DNA from: CAYJDG01 sp964368875
GTDB lineage: Bacteria > Pseudomonadota > Alphaproteobacteria > Micavibrionales > Micavibrionaceae
DNA: 5,750 bases
Assembly (NCBI GenBank): GCA_964368875.1
Contig: CAYJDG010000074.1
Coordinates: 1-5,750, forward strand
Reading direction: 5' to 3'
Shown here: positions 1 through 5,750 of the stretch, piece by piece
Layout of the letters: the number at the start of each line of letters is the position of its first letter
Position numbering within the stretch: the stretch's first letter is position 1
The notes under the pieces: generated by a model
What the model saw: the letters and a program-made list of their open reading frames with translations, nothing else
What the model was told of the DNA's origin: nothing
Database searches by the model: none
Made by a program: the position numbers and the translations under genes

Positions 1-2197
1 CTTTGCCGGTATAGACATCAAAGATCGCCACATCGGAAATCAATTCACGGTCGACGAGTTTGATGGTTTTCGCGAAGCTGTCGGCTTCGGTGGCAAGGTC
101 GGCAGTGAAGGCGAAGTCGCGGCGCACGGGCTGGAACACCGGAAGCGAGACTTGCGGCAGGGCGGTACCCGAACCTTTTTTCTTGGGTTCCGGAACGGAT
201 TCAAGAAATACTTCGAACCCGACGACGCGCTCGTCGGACCCAAGCGTTTTCAACACGCCTGGATGCAATTCGCCGAAATAGGCGACTACGTCTTTGCCAA
301 GACGGATCGCGCCAGAGCGGCCCGGGTGGTAATAGGACGGCGCTTCGCGCAAGACTTGCGCGCCAGCAGCAGCTAGGCCGCAGGCCTTCAGCGCCAGCAG
401 AGCATCTTCCTTGGCATCGAGCGCATCAACCGCACGCGAGGTTTCTTTCGATGACCAATGACGCGGGCCGAAGCTCCCGGCGCGAATACCGGTGGCGACG
501 AAGGGTTGTTTGTCAGGGTCGGTGCCTTTGAAAACTGGGCCGACTTCAAACAAAGCGGTATTGCCATGGCCACGGTTGGCGTTTGCGACTGCTGCCTGCA
601 CGAGGTTTGGCAGGATCGACGGGCGCATATAATCCATATCGGCGCTGATCGGGTTGGCCAGTTTCAAGTGATCGTCATTGGCTCCGAATTTCGCAGCAAG
701 GGCGGACGGCATAAACGACCACGTCATGCATTCCTGCAATCCGGTCGCGGCCAGCGTGGTGCGGATTTTACGCACGCGCGTCAAGCGCGGCGTTTCAGCA
801 TTTTTGCCGACGGATCCATCCTTGACAACCGAGACGGATGGAATTTTATCAAAACCATTGATGCGGGCGACCTCTTCAACGAGATCGGCTGCCCCTTCAA
901 TATCGGGCCGCCAGCTCGGCGGCGTGACCGCCCACGCATCCCCTTTGGCGTCGATTTTAAAGCCGAGCGCGGTCAGGGTTTTCTGTTGGTCCGCAGCCGG
1001 AATATCATAGCCCATCATCTTGGTGGCGAATGATGGCGTATACTTCACACTGCGTTGCCATTTCGGTGTTTCCCCTGATTTGACGACGCTGCCAGCGGTG
1101 CCGCCGCAGGTGTCGATAATCATTTGCGTCGCCAGTTCAACGGCATCCGCCATAAATTCAGGATCGACACCGCGCTCGAAGCGGTAACGGGCATCAGAAA
1201 GCACATCGAGATTGCGGCCGGTACGGGCGGTTTTCATCGGGTCGAAATAGGCGCATTCAAGGAAGACGTTGGTGGTGGTTTCATCGACGCCTGTCGTGGT
1301 GCCACCGACGATGCCGCCGAGGCCCAGTACACCTGAATCATCACAAACAACCGTCATGCCGTCTTCCAGCGTGTAGGTTTTGTCGTTCAGCGCCGGAAAG
1401 CTTTCACCCTTCTTCGCGCCGCGCACAACAATATTGCCTTTCAGCTTATCCGCGTCGAACACATGCAATGGGCGGCAATAGGCGATGGTGAAATAGTTGG
1501 TGATATCAACCAGAGTCGAGATTGGACGCAGGCCGACGGCTTTGAGTTTCTGCTGCAGCCAGTCAGGCGACGCGCCGTTCTTTACGCCCTTGATCAGACG
1601 GCCATAGAAAAGCGGACAGACGTCTTTATTCTGCAATTCAATTTTCGTCGGGGTATCAAACGCAGCCGGAACAGCCTTCACAGCAGGCGTTTTAAACGTG
1701 CCGATGCCAGTGACGGCGAGATCGCGGGCGATGCCGATGATGCCAGCGCTGTCAGGACGGTTTGGCAGAACCTTGATTTCAATGACCGGGTCGTCGAGGC
1801 CATAGAGGGTGGCCAGTGGTGTGCCGAGCGGCGTATCGACGGGCACGTCGATAATGCCATCATTGGTTTCCGGCAGGCCCATCTCGCGCTCGGAGGCGAG
1901 CATGCCGTTCGATTCCACGTCACGGATCTTGGTTTTTTTCATCGTCATATCGATGCCGGGAACGTAGCTGCCTTCAGGGGCAAGCACAGCTTTCATGCCG
2001 GCGCGGGCATTGGGCGCGCCGCAGACAACCTGAATCATGCCGGCTTCGGTTTTCACCTGACAGACGCGCAGGCGGTCGGCATTCGGATGCTGAACCGCTT
2101 CCATGACTTCGACGACCTTGAATTTGGCAAACGCTGCAGCAGGATCCTGCACGCCTTCGACCTCAAGACCGATGTCGGTCAACTTGGCGACGATCTC
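1..2197 (-). CDS. pheT: Phenylalanyl-tRNA synthetase beta subunit, partial at both ends
   Basis: Beta chain of the (alpha-beta)2 cytoplasmic enzyme that charges tRNA-Phe; in this family it binds tRNA and hydrolyses mischarged Tyr-tRNA-Phe. The frame is open for 732 codons without a stop. Numbering from the first visible codon, domains follow the family order: end of the N-terminal domain (EIVAKLTDIGLEVEG, 1-15); OB-fold tRNA-binding domain (about 23-130, with HPNADRLRV at 37-45); B3/B4 editing domain (about 196-371, with PLHVFD, FLECAYF and SDARYRFERG); B5 domain (about 380-450, with PSWRPDI and DLVEEVARI); the inactive synthetase-like core (about 470-670); and the start of the anticodon-binding FDX-ACB domain (from about 683, PVRRDFAF). 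The conserved His and Glu of the editing pocket motifs are present. Against a usual length near 800 residues, about 20 are lost in the assembly gap and roughly 45 lie beyond the window edge. The start codon and ribosome binding site are not visible. No frameshift is seen. Confidence 0.97.
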
Positions 2198-2297
2198 NNN
2201 NNNNNNNNNNNNNNNNNNNNNNNNNNNNNNNNNNNNNNNNNNNNNNNNNNNNNNNNNNNNNNNNNNNNNNNNNNNNNNNNNNNNNNNNNNNNNNNNN
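2198..2297. other. Assembly gap (100 Ns) between pheS and pheT
   Basis: A run of exactly 100 undetermined bases, the conventional placeholder for a gap of unknown size. It hides the 3' end of pheS (including class II motif 3), the pheS-pheT junction, and the pheT start codon. From family lengths the missing DNA should be about 65-80 PheS codons plus about 20 PheT codons plus any spacer, at least about 260 bases, so the stated length is very probably not real. Confidence 0.97.
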
Positions 2298-3139
2298 GCA
2301 CCGATCTTGAGGCCGCCGTCTTTACGCGAGCAGCCGATATCCATTTCAGCGGAGGGTTCGGTGAACGGGAAATAGCTTGGGCGAAAGCGCACAGGCAGGT
2401 CGTCGATTTCAAAGAAGGCGCGGACGAAATCCATCAGGCAGCCCTTGAGGTGGCCCATGTGCGTTGCTTTGTCGATGACGAGGCCTTCGCACTGATGGAA
2501 CATCGGCGTGTGCGTCATGTCATAGTCAGAACGATACGTGCGGCCAAAGCAGATGATCTTGATTGGCGGTTTATGAGTCATCATATGACGGATCTGCACA
2601 GTCGAGGTGTGCGTGCGGAGCAGCTTGCGCTTGCCTTCGCCTTCTTTGGTTTCGTCGTCCGGCAGATAGAAAGTATCGTGCATTTCGCGCGCCGGGTGGC
2701 CGGGCGGGAAATTGAGCGCAGTGAAATTATGGAAGTCATCCTCGATGTCCGGACCTTCGGCAACCGTAAAGCCCATGTCGCCGAAAATCGTTACGAGCTC
2801 TTCCATCGTCTGAGCTATAGGGTGGATCGAGCCTTCCCGGTGGGGACGGGGTGAGAGAGTCACATCAATGGTTTCATTGGCGAGACGCTGGTCCATCTCC
2901 TGCCCTTCGAGGGCGGCCTGTTGTTTATCGATCAGGGCGGCGATCTCGTCTTTCAGAACGTTCAGCGCGGCTCCGGCCTCTTTACGCTCATCCGGCGTCA
3001 TGGTGCCAAGTGTCTTCATGAGGTCGGTGATGCGGCCTTTTTTACCGAGAGCGGTGACGCGTGCATTTTCCAATGAGGTTAAATCATTGGCCGCGGTAAC
3101 GAGGTCGATCAGTTCTTGTTTTAAAGCGTTTGTTTCCAT
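2298..3139 (-). CDS. pheS: Phenylalanyl-tRNA synthetase alpha subunit, 3' end lost in gap
   Basis: Catalytic alpha chain of the PheS2-PheT2 enzyme, a class II aminoacyl-tRNA synthetase that activates phenylalanine and transfers it to tRNA-Phe. 280 complete codons are visible. Residues 1-90 are charged and helical, matching the N-terminal coiled-coil arm that contacts tRNA. The catalytic domain follows: motif 1 region HPIAQTMEEL (106-115) and the family block EGPDIEDDFHNFTALNFP (128-145), GHPAREMHDTF (147-157), motif 2 with RTHTSTVQIR (175-184) and FGRTYRSD (198-205), then HTPMFHQCEGLVID (210-223) and RFRPSYFPFTEPSAEMDI (251-268). A charged insert (about 161-172) precedes motif 2. The glycine-rich motif 3 and the stop codon are in the gap; usual length is 330-360 residues. 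The ATG at 3139 is 8 bases after the GNAT stop with only a weak GGA-like Shine-Dalgarno, so translation is probably coupled to the upstream gene. Confidence 0.97.
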
Positions 3140-3147
3140 GGGTCCGA

Positions 3148-3738
3148 CTATAAAGACTGCGAGGTTTTTTGAAAATCCGGTTTATGCAGATAATAGCGGT
3201 CCCAGATGGCTACGCCGTCATTGGCTGCATATTTATTCGCGCAGGGGCCGTGGCTGATCAGGGGGAAATTGCGCGTAAAGGTCGCAATCGAGGCACGGTT
3301 CTGCGGATTGATGGTGATATGGATGCCGTCAAGCTTCAACGCCTCGAACGCCCAGCGGAATAAGGCTGCGCTGATCTCGGCGGCATAGCCTTTTTTCTGG
3401 TGGCCGGGCAGGACGAAGATGCCAAAATTCGCTTCGTGGCGGCCATTATTCATGGTGCGGTCTTCCAGTTCGGCAAAGCCGATAAAGTCTTCGCCTGCAT
3501 AGACGAAAAAGCCCCAGGTGTGGCGTTCGGCAGCGGGCAGGCTTTCAAAGTCTGCATATTTCAGGAGGAAATTGCGGATTTCGCTCTGGCGGTCGGGGGC
3601 GGATAATCCGGCTTTGAATTCAGCGTAATAGAAAGAGGGATCGCTGAACGCGGCGATAATAGCAGCATATTCACGGGTGTCTTCTGGCGGGCCGGACAGG
3701 CGCACCGGGCTGATAAGCAGGTTTTGAGTGACGATCAT
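3148..3738 (-). CDS. GNAT-family N-acetyltransferase (RimJ/RimL-like)
   Basis: A 196-residue protein with the GNAT fold, which transfers an acetyl group from acetyl-CoA to an amine; the substrate cannot be read from the sequence. The N-terminal beta strand LLISPVRLSGP (7-17) is typical of the RimJ/RimL (Acetyltransf_3) group, whose known members modify protein N-termini, amino sugars or antibiotics. Strand FFVYAGEDFIGFAELED (77-93) leads to motif A: ANFGIFVLPGHQKKGYAAE (103-121), with QKKGYA (114-119) as the Q/R-x-x-G-x-G/A pyrophosphate-binding loop, the last Gly being Ala. INPQNRASIATF (143-154) is the motif B segment with the Asn and Ser usual in this group. The ATG overlaps the stop of the upstream HAD gene as ATGA, a sign of translational coupling, and a GGGGG run lies just before the start. 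No signal peptide or membrane segment is seen. The short Lys/Gln/Ser tail (186-196) matches no motif I know. Family assignment is firm; function is unknown. Confidence 0.88.
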   Translation of the reverse strand: MIVTQNLLISPVRLSGPPEDTREYAAIIAAFSDPSFYYAEFKAGLSAPDRQSEIRNFLLKYADFESLPAAERHTWGFFVYAGEDFIGFAELEDRTMNNGRHEANFGIFVLPGHQKKGYAAEISAALFRWAFEALKLDGIHITINPQNRASIATFTRNFPLISHGPCANKYAANDGVAIWDRYYLHKPDFQKTSQSL

Positions 3739-4400
3739 GCGACCCCCAAAAGGGCCGGAATTTCATGAAGTTCATCAATCAGGTGATCGGTGCCACCTTT
3801 CTCGATCCGGGCAGGCGAGAGGCATCCCCAGGTCACGGAAAAAGCTTTCATGCCCAGATGACGCGCGATCTCCGGCTCTTCGAGGCTGTCACCGATGATA
3901 AAAGCGGTACTTGGTTCATATCCATGTTCAGCGATGATTTTTTCCAGGCGCGCGTGTTTGGTGGTGCGGCTGTGCTCGATCTCGTTAAAGGCGAGATTGC
4001 CGCAGATATGCTTGAAATAATGATGGATATGGCGCTCGGCAACCTGCGCTTCCAGCTCATGCTGGACGAAGTTGCTGAGAATCATCAGATCATAACCCTT
4101 CTCAAGCAGCACATCGAAAAGCTCGGTGGTGCCCCGCCGCAGAGGCGCGTTGGCAGCAAGCTCTTTATATTTTTTGAGGAAGGTCGCGCCTGCTGTCTGG
4201 AAATTGGCGAGATAAGTATCTGCCGGGATGCCGTTGCGCGTGTAGAAATGCAGCACCGGGAAATCCATCGTCTCGCGATATTCGTCATAGGTCAAAGGCT
4301 TGAGGCCGAACAGCGCGATACAGTCATTCGCCGCTTCCCAGTTGCAGCGGGAGTCGTCTATCAGCGTACCGTTCCAGTCGAAGATTGCGAGTTTGTTCAT
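3735..4400 (-). CDS. HAD-superfamily hydrolase (phosphoglycolate phosphatase-like)
   Basis: A 221-residue cytosolic protein with the haloacid dehalogenase Rossmann fold, probably a phosphatase acting on a small phosphorylated metabolite. Motif I is FDWNGTLIDD (7-16): D8 is the nucleophile, but the usual second Asp (general acid/base) is Asn10. A helical C1-type cap spans about 17-85. Motif II is MILSNF (106-111) with Ser109, motif III is probably Lys148 in TTKHARLEKI, and motif IV is IIGDSLEEPEIA (168-179), where D171 is kept and the second acidic position is Glu175. A motif I of the form DWNGT occurs in a subgroup of HAD proteins, so the Asn need not mean inactivity. The start at 4400 is forced by motif I at residue 8. 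The Shine-Dalgarno is poor (AAAAAGACC before ATG). The gene begins 16 bases after a terminator and ends in an ATGA overlap with the GNAT gene. Substrate unknown. Confidence 0.9.
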   Translation of the reverse strand: MNKLAIFDWNGTLIDDSRCNWEAANDCIALFGLKPLTYDEYRETMDFPVLHFYTRNGIPADTYLANFQTAGATFLKKYKELAANAPLRRGTTELFDVLLEKGYDLMILSNFVQHELEAQVAERHIHHYFKHICGNLAFNEIEHSRTTKHARLEKIIAEHGYEPSTAFIIGDSLEEPEIARHLGMKAFSVTWGCLSPARIEKGGTDHLIDELHEIPALLGVA

Positions 4401-4416
4401 GGTCTTTTTATCGCAT

Positions 4417-4445
4417 AAAAAAAGCAGCCCTGCGGCTGCTTTTTT
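4417..4445 (-). terminator. Intrinsic terminator after rplT
   Basis: A perfect 7-bp stem, AGCAGCC (4423-4429) and GGCTGCT (4434-4440), with the 4-base loop CTGC, is flanked by A-tract (4417-4422) and T-tract (4441-4445) arms. On the minus strand the hairpin is followed by seven Ts, a textbook Rho-independent terminator 20-odd bases after the rplT stop. Because both flanks are A/T runs it could also stop transcription on the plus strand, although no plus-strand gene is seen. It separates rpmI-rplT from HAD-GNAT-pheST and could act as a full terminator or a partial, read-through one. Confidence 0.9.
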
Positions 4446-4464
4446 ATAATGTTATCTTTAAGTC

Positions 4465-4854
4465 CTAAGCAGCCTTTTTGGACTCAGCCTGTTTCGCATC
4501 AAAGGCTTTTTTAGCCTGATCGAAAATGGCTTTGAACGCGGCGGCATCGTTGACTGCGAGTTCAGCAAGAACTTTGCGGTCGATCGAGATACCGGCCAGG
4601 ATTACGCCGTGCATAAAGCGGGCGTAAGTCAGACCATGTTCGCGGGCGGCTGCGTTGATCCGCTGGATCCACAGACCACGGAAGTCGCGCTTTTTATTGC
4701 GACGGTCGCGGTATGCGTAGCGAAGGGCTTTTTCGACCTTCTCAATCGCAACGGTGTAACAGGTGCTGGAACGGCCGCGGTACCCTTTGGCCAGTTTCAG
4801 GATTTTGGTGTGGCGGGCGTGAGCGCGCGGAGAACCTTTTTTAGCACGTGACAT
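4465..4854 (-). CDS. rplT: 50S ribosomal protein L20
   Basis: L20 binds 23S rRNA early in large-subunit assembly and, in well-studied bacteria, represses translation of its own rpmI-rplT messenger. The 129-residue protein shows the family signature: basic N-terminal arm with AHARHTKILKLAKGYRGR (11-28), YAYRDRRNKKRDFRGLWIQR (47-66), INAAAREHGLTYARF (66-80) and the C-terminal globular part with LAGISIDRKVLAELA (86-100). It is about 10 residues longer than usual because of an Ala/Lys tail (about 117-129). The N-terminus is slightly unusual (SRAKKGSPR instead of the common ARVKRGV), and the segment after GYRGR reads SSTCYTVAIEKVEKAL instead of a more basic stretch. It starts 11 bases after the rpmI stop with its own AGGAG, so the two genes are almost certainly one transcript. 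Confidence 0.98.
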   Translation of the reverse strand: MSRAKKGSPRAHARHTKILKLAKGYRGRSSTCYTVAIEKVEKALRYAYRDRRNKKRDFRGLWIQRINAAAREHGLTYARFMHGVILAGISIDRKVLAELAVNDAAAFKAIFDQAKKAFDAKQAESKKAA

Positions 4855-4860
4855 CTAGCT

Positions 4861-4865
4861 CTCCT
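4861..4865 (-). promoter_or_regulatory. Ribosome binding site of rplT
   Basis: AGGAG on the minus strand, 6 bases before the rplT ATG. It directly abuts the rpmI stop codon (TAG then AGGAG), so ribosomes finishing rpmI would uncover it. It supports the chosen start of L20. Confidence 0.85.
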
Positions 4866-5126
4866 CTATTCTGCTGCTGCTGCGACGGGACGACGAGCCT
4901 GAGGCGCGCGTTTTTTATTTTTGCCGCGGCTGTAAGGCAGGAAATTCACCAGAATGATTTTCGCATCCTGATCGGCCAGAGTGGTTTTAGCACTGGCTTT
5001 CCGTTTCATCGATTTCGGTTTGTTCATTTGCATGTGACGCATTTTGGCAGGTTTAAATTTAACCCGGCCAGAGCCTGTCACCTTGAAGCGCTTTTTAGCG
5101 GCGCTCTTGGTCTTCATTTTCGGCAT
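4866..5126 (-). CDS. rpmI: 50S ribosomal protein L35 with C-terminal extension
   Basis: L35 is a small basic protein of the large ribosomal subunit. The N-terminus MPKMKTKSAAKKRFKVTGSG (1-20) is a near-perfect family signature, followed by the RHM..NK..KMKR-type basic middle (30-42) and the usual end of the domain, FLPYS (62-66), where most L35 proteins (about 65 residues) stop. Here the frame continues for 20 more residues (67-86): a basic stretch with seven Lys/Arg, then an Ala-rich end closing in AAAAE. The start is fixed by AGGAG 6 bases upstream and by the MPKMKT signature. It is first gene of the rpmI-rplT pair. infC, the usual neighbour upstream, is not present in the 620 bases upstream that are visible. 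Confidence 0.97.
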   Translation of the reverse strand: MPKMKTKSAAKKRFKVTGSGRVKFKPAKMRHMQMNKPKSMKRKASAKTTLADQDAKIILVNFLPYSRGKNKKRAPQARRPVAAAAE

Positions 5127-5132
5127 TTTTTT

Positions 5133-5137
5133 CTCCT
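5133..5137 (-). promoter_or_regulatory. Ribosome binding site of rpmI
   Basis: AGGAG on the minus strand, separated from the rpmI ATG by six As. The good spacing and A-rich spacer support this start and suggest efficient translation. Confidence 0.88.
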
Positions 5138-5205
5138 AGTAAAAATTTCATTCGTTCGCCGTGGCAGCCGATTAGTTCAAGCCAGGCGGACATTTGGGAT
5201 AGGGG

Positions 5206-5235
5206 GTTATACAGAGATATCTTGCGGCGGCGCAA
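5206..5235 (-). promoter_or_regulatory. Candidate sigma-70-type promoter for rpmI-rplT
   Basis: On the minus strand TTGCGC (5230-5235) and TATAAC (5206-5211) are 18 bases apart. The -10 matches TATAAT at five of six positions; the -35 is weaker. Transcription would start near 5199, giving a leader of about 70 bases before rpmI. This is the best promoter-like pair in the 141-base gpt-rpmI spacer. It is a pattern match only. Confidence 0.45.
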
Positions 5236-5236
5236 G
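5221..5236. repeat. GC-rich perfect inverted repeat in the gpt-rpmI spacer
   Basis: CTTGCG, a 4-base GCGG centre, then CGCAAG: a perfect 6-bp dyad. It overlaps the candidate -35 of the rpmI promoter. It could be an operator, or the stem of a weak gpt terminator, but no T-run follows it on the minus strand (next bases ATATCTCTG). Confidence 0.5.
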
Positions 5237-5239
5237 CAA

Positions 5240-5262
5240 ATAATCAGAAATTATATGATTAT
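5240..5262. repeat. AT-rich inverted repeat just after gpt
   Basis: ATAATCA (5240-5246) and TGATTAT (5256-5262) form a 7-bp dyad around a 9-base AT-rich centre, five bases after the gpt stop. As RNA it would be a weak hairpin; as DNA it could be a protein site upstream of the rpmI promoter. AT-rich dyads arise easily by chance. Confidence 0.35.
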
Positions 5263-5267
5263 GGTAA

Positions 5268-5747
5268 TTATTTGAGATGGGCGCCGATTTCATCACGAAT
5301 AGCAGGCGGAAAGTCCTGATCTTCCCAAGGGAGATAGATCCAGGTGTCTTGGGTGACTTCCGTGACAAAATGGTCAGCGGTCGGCTTGCCCTGTGGTTTT
5401 ACATATAAACATGCATAGGTGGCATTGGGCAGCAGACGGCGGATGGCCCGGAAGGTGTTACCGGTATCGGCCAGATCATCGACGACAAGGCAGCCTGTGC
5501 CATCGCCGCAATCGGCAGGGGCTTTCAGGACGCTTAGTTCGCTCTGTGCCTGATGGTCGTAACTTTTGATGCTGATGGTCTCGATGGTGCGGATATCAAG
5601 GTCACGGGCGACGAGGCAGGCCGGAACCAGACCGCCCCGGGTCACAGCGATGATTTTATCCCATGATCCCGCAGACCGCAGACGTTCGGATAACGCTTTG
5701 GCGGCAACGTGTACGTCCTGCCAGGTGAGGGGATAATCGGTGGGCAT
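5268..5747 (-). CDS. gpt: Xanthine (xanthine-guanine) phosphoribosyltransferase
   Basis: Purine salvage enzyme that joins xanthine or guanine (and more weakly hypoxanthine) to PRPP, giving XMP or GMP; the E. coli enzyme is a tetramer associated with the inner membrane. The 159-residue frame aligns by eye with E. coli Gpt throughout: YPLTWQDVHVAAKAL (5-19), IIAVTRGGLVPACLVARDL (32-50) with the R37-G38-G39 PRPP loop, the SYDHQAQSELSVLK block (62-75), the PRPP signature VVDDLADTGNT (88-98) with D90 and D91, Lys117 in the purine-binding VKPQGKP segment, and DTWIYLPW (134-141), where Trp136 would stack on the base. The length is close to the E. coli 152. The ATG at 5747 fits the family start, but only three bases lie upstream in the window, so its ribosome binding site and promoter are not visible. 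It is followed by a 141-base spacer and is probably transcribed separately from rpmI. Confidence 0.93.
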   Translation of the reverse strand: MPTDYPLTWQDVHVAAKALSERLRSAGSWDKIIAVTRGGLVPACLVARDLDIRTIETISIKSYDHQAQSELSVLKAPADCGDGTGCLVVDDLADTGNTFRAIRRLLPNATYACLYVKPQGKPTADHFVTEVTQDTWIYLPWEDQDFPPAIRDEIGAHLK

Positions 5748-5750
5748 GGC

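Noticed and set aside
458..1033. 191-codon plus-strand open frame
   Set aside because: It lies wholly antisense to the B5 and core regions of pheT; no recognisable domain and no ribosome binding site of note.
1463..2854. Long plus-strand open frame (463 codons) across the N gap
   Set aside because: It is antisense to pheT and pheS, which are unmistakable, and its length depends on reading 34 codons through Ns. Its translation resembles no family I know.
3765..4418. 217-codon plus-strand open frame opposite the HAD gene
   Set aside because: It mirrors the HAD coding frame almost end to end, as expected of a shadow frame in biased coding sequence. The minus-strand product carries all HAD motifs; this one has none I recognise.
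4401..4464. pheM-like phenylalanine attenuator leader peptide
   Set aside because: The minus-strand sequence between rplT and the HAD gene has no short frame with Phe codons; only the mini-frame ATG CGA TAA is found after the hairpin.
4848..5243. 131-codon plus-strand open frame over rpmI and its leader
   Set aside because: Antisense to rpmI, which has a clear signature and Shine-Dalgarno. The low-complexity Phe/His-rich product reflects reversed Lys/Arg codons.
1..5750. CRISPR array, insertion sequence, tRNA or other mobile element
   Set aside because: No direct repeats with regular spacing, no transposase-like frame, no terminal inverted repeats and no tRNA cloverleaf were seen. The window is packed with housekeeping genes.

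Overview
This window is a compact stretch of bacterial chromosome in which all seven recognisable genes lie on the minus strand. Read in the direction of transcription (high to low coordinates) they are: gpt (xanthine phosphoribosyltransferase), rpmI (ribosomal protein L35), rplT (L20), a HAD-family hydrolase, a GNAT acetyltransferase, pheS and pheT (the two subunits of phenylalanyl-tRNA synthetase). The wording of PheS, PheT, L35 and L20 (for example the PheS stretch around residues 126-160 and the SDARYRFERG run of PheT) looks alphaproteobacterial. The moderate GC content (low-to-mid 50s percent by eye) would fit a non-Rhizobiales lineage, but I cannot name a genus. The run of exactly 100 Ns suggests a draft or metagenome-assembled genome.

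Layout. 5268-5747 holds gpt, complete or nearly so at the window edge. 5127-5267 is an intergenic leader with two small inverted repeats and a plausible sigma-70-type promoter for rpmI. 4465-5126 is rpmI-rplT, tightly spaced, with clear Shine-Dalgarno sequences. 4417-4445 is a strong intrinsic terminator. 3148-4400 carries the HAD and GNAT genes, joined by a 4-base ATGA overlap. The GNAT stop is followed after 8 bases by pheS, which runs into the assembly gap at 2198-2297. From 2197 to 1 the window holds most of pheT, missing about 20 residues at its N-terminus (in the gap) and a few tens of residues at its C-terminus (beyond the window).

How the genes work together. rpmI-rplT-pheS-pheT is the classic translation cluster, known in E. 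coli as thrS-infC-rpmI-rplT-pheM-pheS-pheT. Two things differ here. infC is not next to rpmI; gpt, a purine salvage gene, occupies that position. The place between rplT and pheS, which in E. coli holds the pheM attenuator, is taken by the HAD-GNAT pair. A terminator separates the ribosomal protein genes from the HAD-GNAT-pheST unit, and I see no Phe-rich leader peptide.

I see no CRISPR array, mobile element, tRNA, rRNA or clearly novel defence or biosynthetic system. The content is mostly housekeeping. The points worth a second look are the gap artefact that joins pheS and pheT in frame, the HAD-GNAT insertion, the extended L35 tail and the regulatory DNA around rpmI and the terminator.
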